From Taeniopygia guttata (lineage: Eukaryota; Chordata; Aves; Passeriformes; Estrildidae), in NCBI RefSeq assembly GCF_048771995.1, contig NC_133032.1, positions 29,413,501 to 29,477,500 on the forward strand: 64,000 nt of DNA, given 5' to 3'. The translations under genes and the position numbers were made by a program. Numbering within the stretch: position 1 is the first letter of the stretch; every line of letters starts with the position of its first letter. Shown here one piece after another: positions 61,136-64,000 of the stretch. The notes under the pieces are model-generated. The model had not been told where the DNA came from. It ran no database searches and was given only the letters and a program-made list of their open reading frames with translations.

Positions 61136-64000
61136 GCTAATGATTTGGCTTTTCAGTACTCACAGCATGGAAACCACTTTCAATGAAATAGCAAAGCCTG
61201 TTGTTATCCAGGATGCTCAGAGCTGCAGAACATCCTGATAAGCTATAGAAACTTGTGTAGAAGAGAGTCAAGCCTGAAAAATTTCCTGGTCAGCATGTTT
61301 TACAGATCCTGGTCATAGGAGCCTGTCAGGAAGGTGGTCTGGGAGCAGGGTGCAGCATGGGTGCAGATCTCAAGCCAACTTCAGGGGTGTCACCAGCAGA
61401 CAGCCAGGAGCAGCCCCATGGGATTGTCAGGTGGTGGGAAACAGGGCAGTGATAATGGCACAAAGATTGGATTGCATGGACAAACGAAGGGCTCCACTGG
61501 CTCCAGGGAAGATTTGTCTCCTGGCTCCTTTAGGTGCTGCGTAAGGTGTTGCTAGCCTGAATGCAGCCAGGGGCACGTAGCAGTCACAGGGCAATGTAGG
61601 CTGAAGTCAAACCTTGCTGAAGGAGCAGGCAAAGGAATGAGCATCTAAAGAAGGGGAAAGAAGGCACCAACTGGTGCGCCACATATAGCACATGGCTGAC
61701 TTAGCACTTGTGTCCTTCTGCTCAAGGTTTTCTAATTCTGTCCCAGACGATGTCAGCATCCCCCAGCAACTGGCAGCAGCACATACAAGGCGTTCCCTGG
61801 AGAGCTGGTGAGCGTCTGTCAGCCCCTGCCCTGCCCAGGATGGCTGTCTGCAGGGGCAGCAGCTTCCTGAAGGTGTGTCTGCTTCTCAGCCTTGCCTGGG
61901 TGACCTGGGGGCTCTCTTCAACCTCACCTTTGGGCAGCTCACCTTCCTCATGCCATCCTTCCCTGTGGAAGAAAGTGTCACCCGAGTGCTCTTTGCTTTC
62001 CACTGTCCTGTAAAGCTTCCAGTCATTTTCTTGGCACCACGGTTTCCTCGGCATGAGCACCAGTTTATAGATCACTGAGCAACCAGGCTCTGAAATGCGA
62101 GTGCCTGGCTAAATGTAACAACAGGGTGCATGGACAGAGGGCGATGGAGGCAGAATGTGAGATCCAATCCCACCAGGCAGGACTCTCTACCAAGGAGAGC
62201 ACTAGCTGGCAGGCCTGGAGGGGTGCCGTGTAGTTTGAAACATAACCATCAGGCACTGGATAAGATGTGAAATTCTGCATGCTCTCTCACACTGCACAGG
62301 ATAAAATTCCCTTGGTGCTGCTTTGGGCAACTGGGCTTCTTGTGTCTTCAGAGCTCCACAGCCTAAATGTGAGCTGCAGAGATTCCTTTGCCTTTTCCTT
62401 CCTCTCTTTTCCCTGGAGCATGCAGCAGAAGATTTAAATTACTGCCATTTAGAATGATCTGTCTTTCTTGGATCCCATATTACTCTACTAGGAGATGGAG
62501 TGACTTCAGGCTTAGGAAGGGCATTGAAAGATAGCTCAGTGTCTGGCCCACACTACCCACATACCTGCATTGCCTGCAAGGCTTCATTGTGACTTATGGG
62601 GCATCAGATTCTTTCACTTTTTCTATTCTCCCTCTCTCTTTTGACATGAAATGCTCCAGGTCTTGAGTCAGACCAGGAACTAAAGAACTAAATGGCTTAA
62701 TGTGATGTGGCTTAAGATTTGCTGATTTCTGTGAGGGATCAACTGGGCTTGAAATCTAACAAAACTCCAAGGTCATATCTGTTTTTAGGAAATCTGTTGC
62801 TTTCACAATCTAGACCTCATTTTCGCTCCAGTCATTAGTAAGACTTCTCAATGAGGTATGGATAGCTTTCAAGACATGGAGCTTGGAGCTATGAGCACCC
62901 TTCTCTGAGATCATATGTTCTCTGTCCTTATCACTGGAATCCTGTCTTTGCCAAGCACATAGTCTGCATTTGCTTAAATAGTGCTAAAAGCCCAGACACT
63001 CCAAAATGTGTTTAATACACTGGAACACCCTGTTTTCTAATTACCTGCATGAATCTTGCTGTTGTGTTAGACTTTCAGTGGTATATAGCTCAGTCTTATA
63101 CAAACCTTGAAAGGCCCAGCAAGAATGAAGCTGTAGGAACCAAAATATTTCAGCTATTTCCATGTTTAGCAGTAAACACTTTGGATTTATGAAACCTGTG
63201 TAGATTTCAGATAATATTTGTGCATTTTAAGTCACACCCATGAAAACTATAACCTTTGGAGAGAGATGGCCATAACTACATTATCATATAATCATTCACA
63301 TTACACATATCTCAGAAAGCTGTTTTAAGAATGTAAGTAGCATCGTCAAGGTTTATTAAGCCCTGATAGAGGTCCCCACAAGTATCTAGAATGTATCCGT
63401 ACCACAGTTGTCTGAGAGAACACGAACATAAAGCATTTGATGAGCTCCCGTTTTCTCATTAATCACTATGATAATATTTCTAAGCATCCTGTGTAAAAAG
63501 TGTCTGTATTTAGAGAATTGACTTGGAAAGATGGAGCCAACAGTTTGGGCTGGAGGTTTGGGAGTTTGAAGCTTTTGTGTCTGGTGGCAGTGTTCCCTGT
63601 GGCACTCCCAGCTCTGGCATCCCTCTATAATTGATGCTGTTCCTTTGGTCCAGCCTCCCAGCCTTCCCAGCTCAATGCTCTGAACTGACCTTCTTCTGTA
63701 CCATTAGCAGGTGCTTTCTGGTGGCACTGTGCCCTCTTGTCCCAGCAGGATGTTCATTCCTAGTGCTCAGCCATGGCTGGAGAGATATCTTCCACCCAGC
63801 AGGCAAAGGGAGGTTGCAGGCAGGCCCTGGCAGGCTTTTCTTGCACTTCTCCAACCAGGCAGGGGCAAAGAGCCTCCTTTCAAAAATGTGACAAGATGAC
63901 AATGTGAGTCCCTTAATGCTTTTAGTGGGAGAGGGGAGACTCAGAAACCACTCATGCTGCAGTCCAAGGTGAGAGAGCACACAGTGAACTTCCTCTTTTT

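Larger units (their letters stand above)
56331..64000. other. Intergenic region upstream of MYL1
   Basis: No recognisable gene. In human the next gene on this side is LANCL1, which would lie beyond the window. The stretch contains a nested inverted repeat (57580-57634), a CR1 3' end (58590-58845), an LTR fossil (60735-61135) and a 228-codon open frame (58607-57921, minus) with no known relative. The rest shows nothing I can name. Confidence 0.7.

Noticed and set aside
1-64000. tRNA, rRNA, CRISPR or bacterial-type operon features
   Set aside because: Nothing of the kind is visible; the window is spliced vertebrate genes with interspersed repeats.

Overview
This window is nuclear vertebrate DNA, almost certainly from a bird and possibly a songbird. 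It carries three neighbouring host genes, all on the minus strand. Read from right to left in transcription order they are MYL1 (fast skeletal myosin alkali light chain), ACADL (mitochondrial long-chain acyl-CoA dehydrogenase) and the 5' part of KANSL1L (KAT8/NSL complex subunit 1-like). This matches the vertebrate order KANSL1L-ACADL-MYL1, known from human chromosome 2q34. The bird assignment rests on chicken-like MYL1 protein sequence, compact introns, CR1 LINE 3' ends and LTR fragments of avian type. The songbird hint comes only from remembered LTR similarity and is weak.

Layout: 1-816 is KANSL1L intron; 817-1922 is its large first coding exon; 1923 to about 7,600 is the intron behind the 5' leader; about 7,640-8,590 is its CpG-island promoter. 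ACADL follows directly, with its poly(A) signal at 8,628-8,633, stop codon at 9,186, eleven coding exons up to the ATG at 24,624, and a CpG-island promoter at about 24,180-25,000. The stretch 25,000-37,850 holds no recognisable gene. MYL1 runs from its 3'UTR (about 37,850-38,298) to the MLC1F start codon at 56,140. From about 56,330 to the end of the window is intergenic DNA with a CR1 copy and an LTR fossil.

I rebuilt both multi-exon reading frames from splice sites. ACADL gives 431 codons with every junction in phase, both acyl-CoA dehydrogenase signatures, and the family-specific catalytic Glu. MYL1 gives two products that share the last four coding exons: MLC1F (190 aa, Pro-Ala N-terminal arm) and MLC3F (150 aa). 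MLC3F starts from an internal promoter about 9.6 kb inside the gene. I place that promoter at about 46,440-46,545, from a TATA-like box, an ATG exactly at a splice donor, and a perfect MEF2 consensus upstream.

I found no new biological system. The most useful observations are the inferred MLC3F first exon, the tight packing of the ACADL 3' end against the KANSL1L promoter, paired tandem duplications beside ACADL exon 4, several perfect hairpins, and a 53-bp strictly alternating pyrimidine-purine tract.
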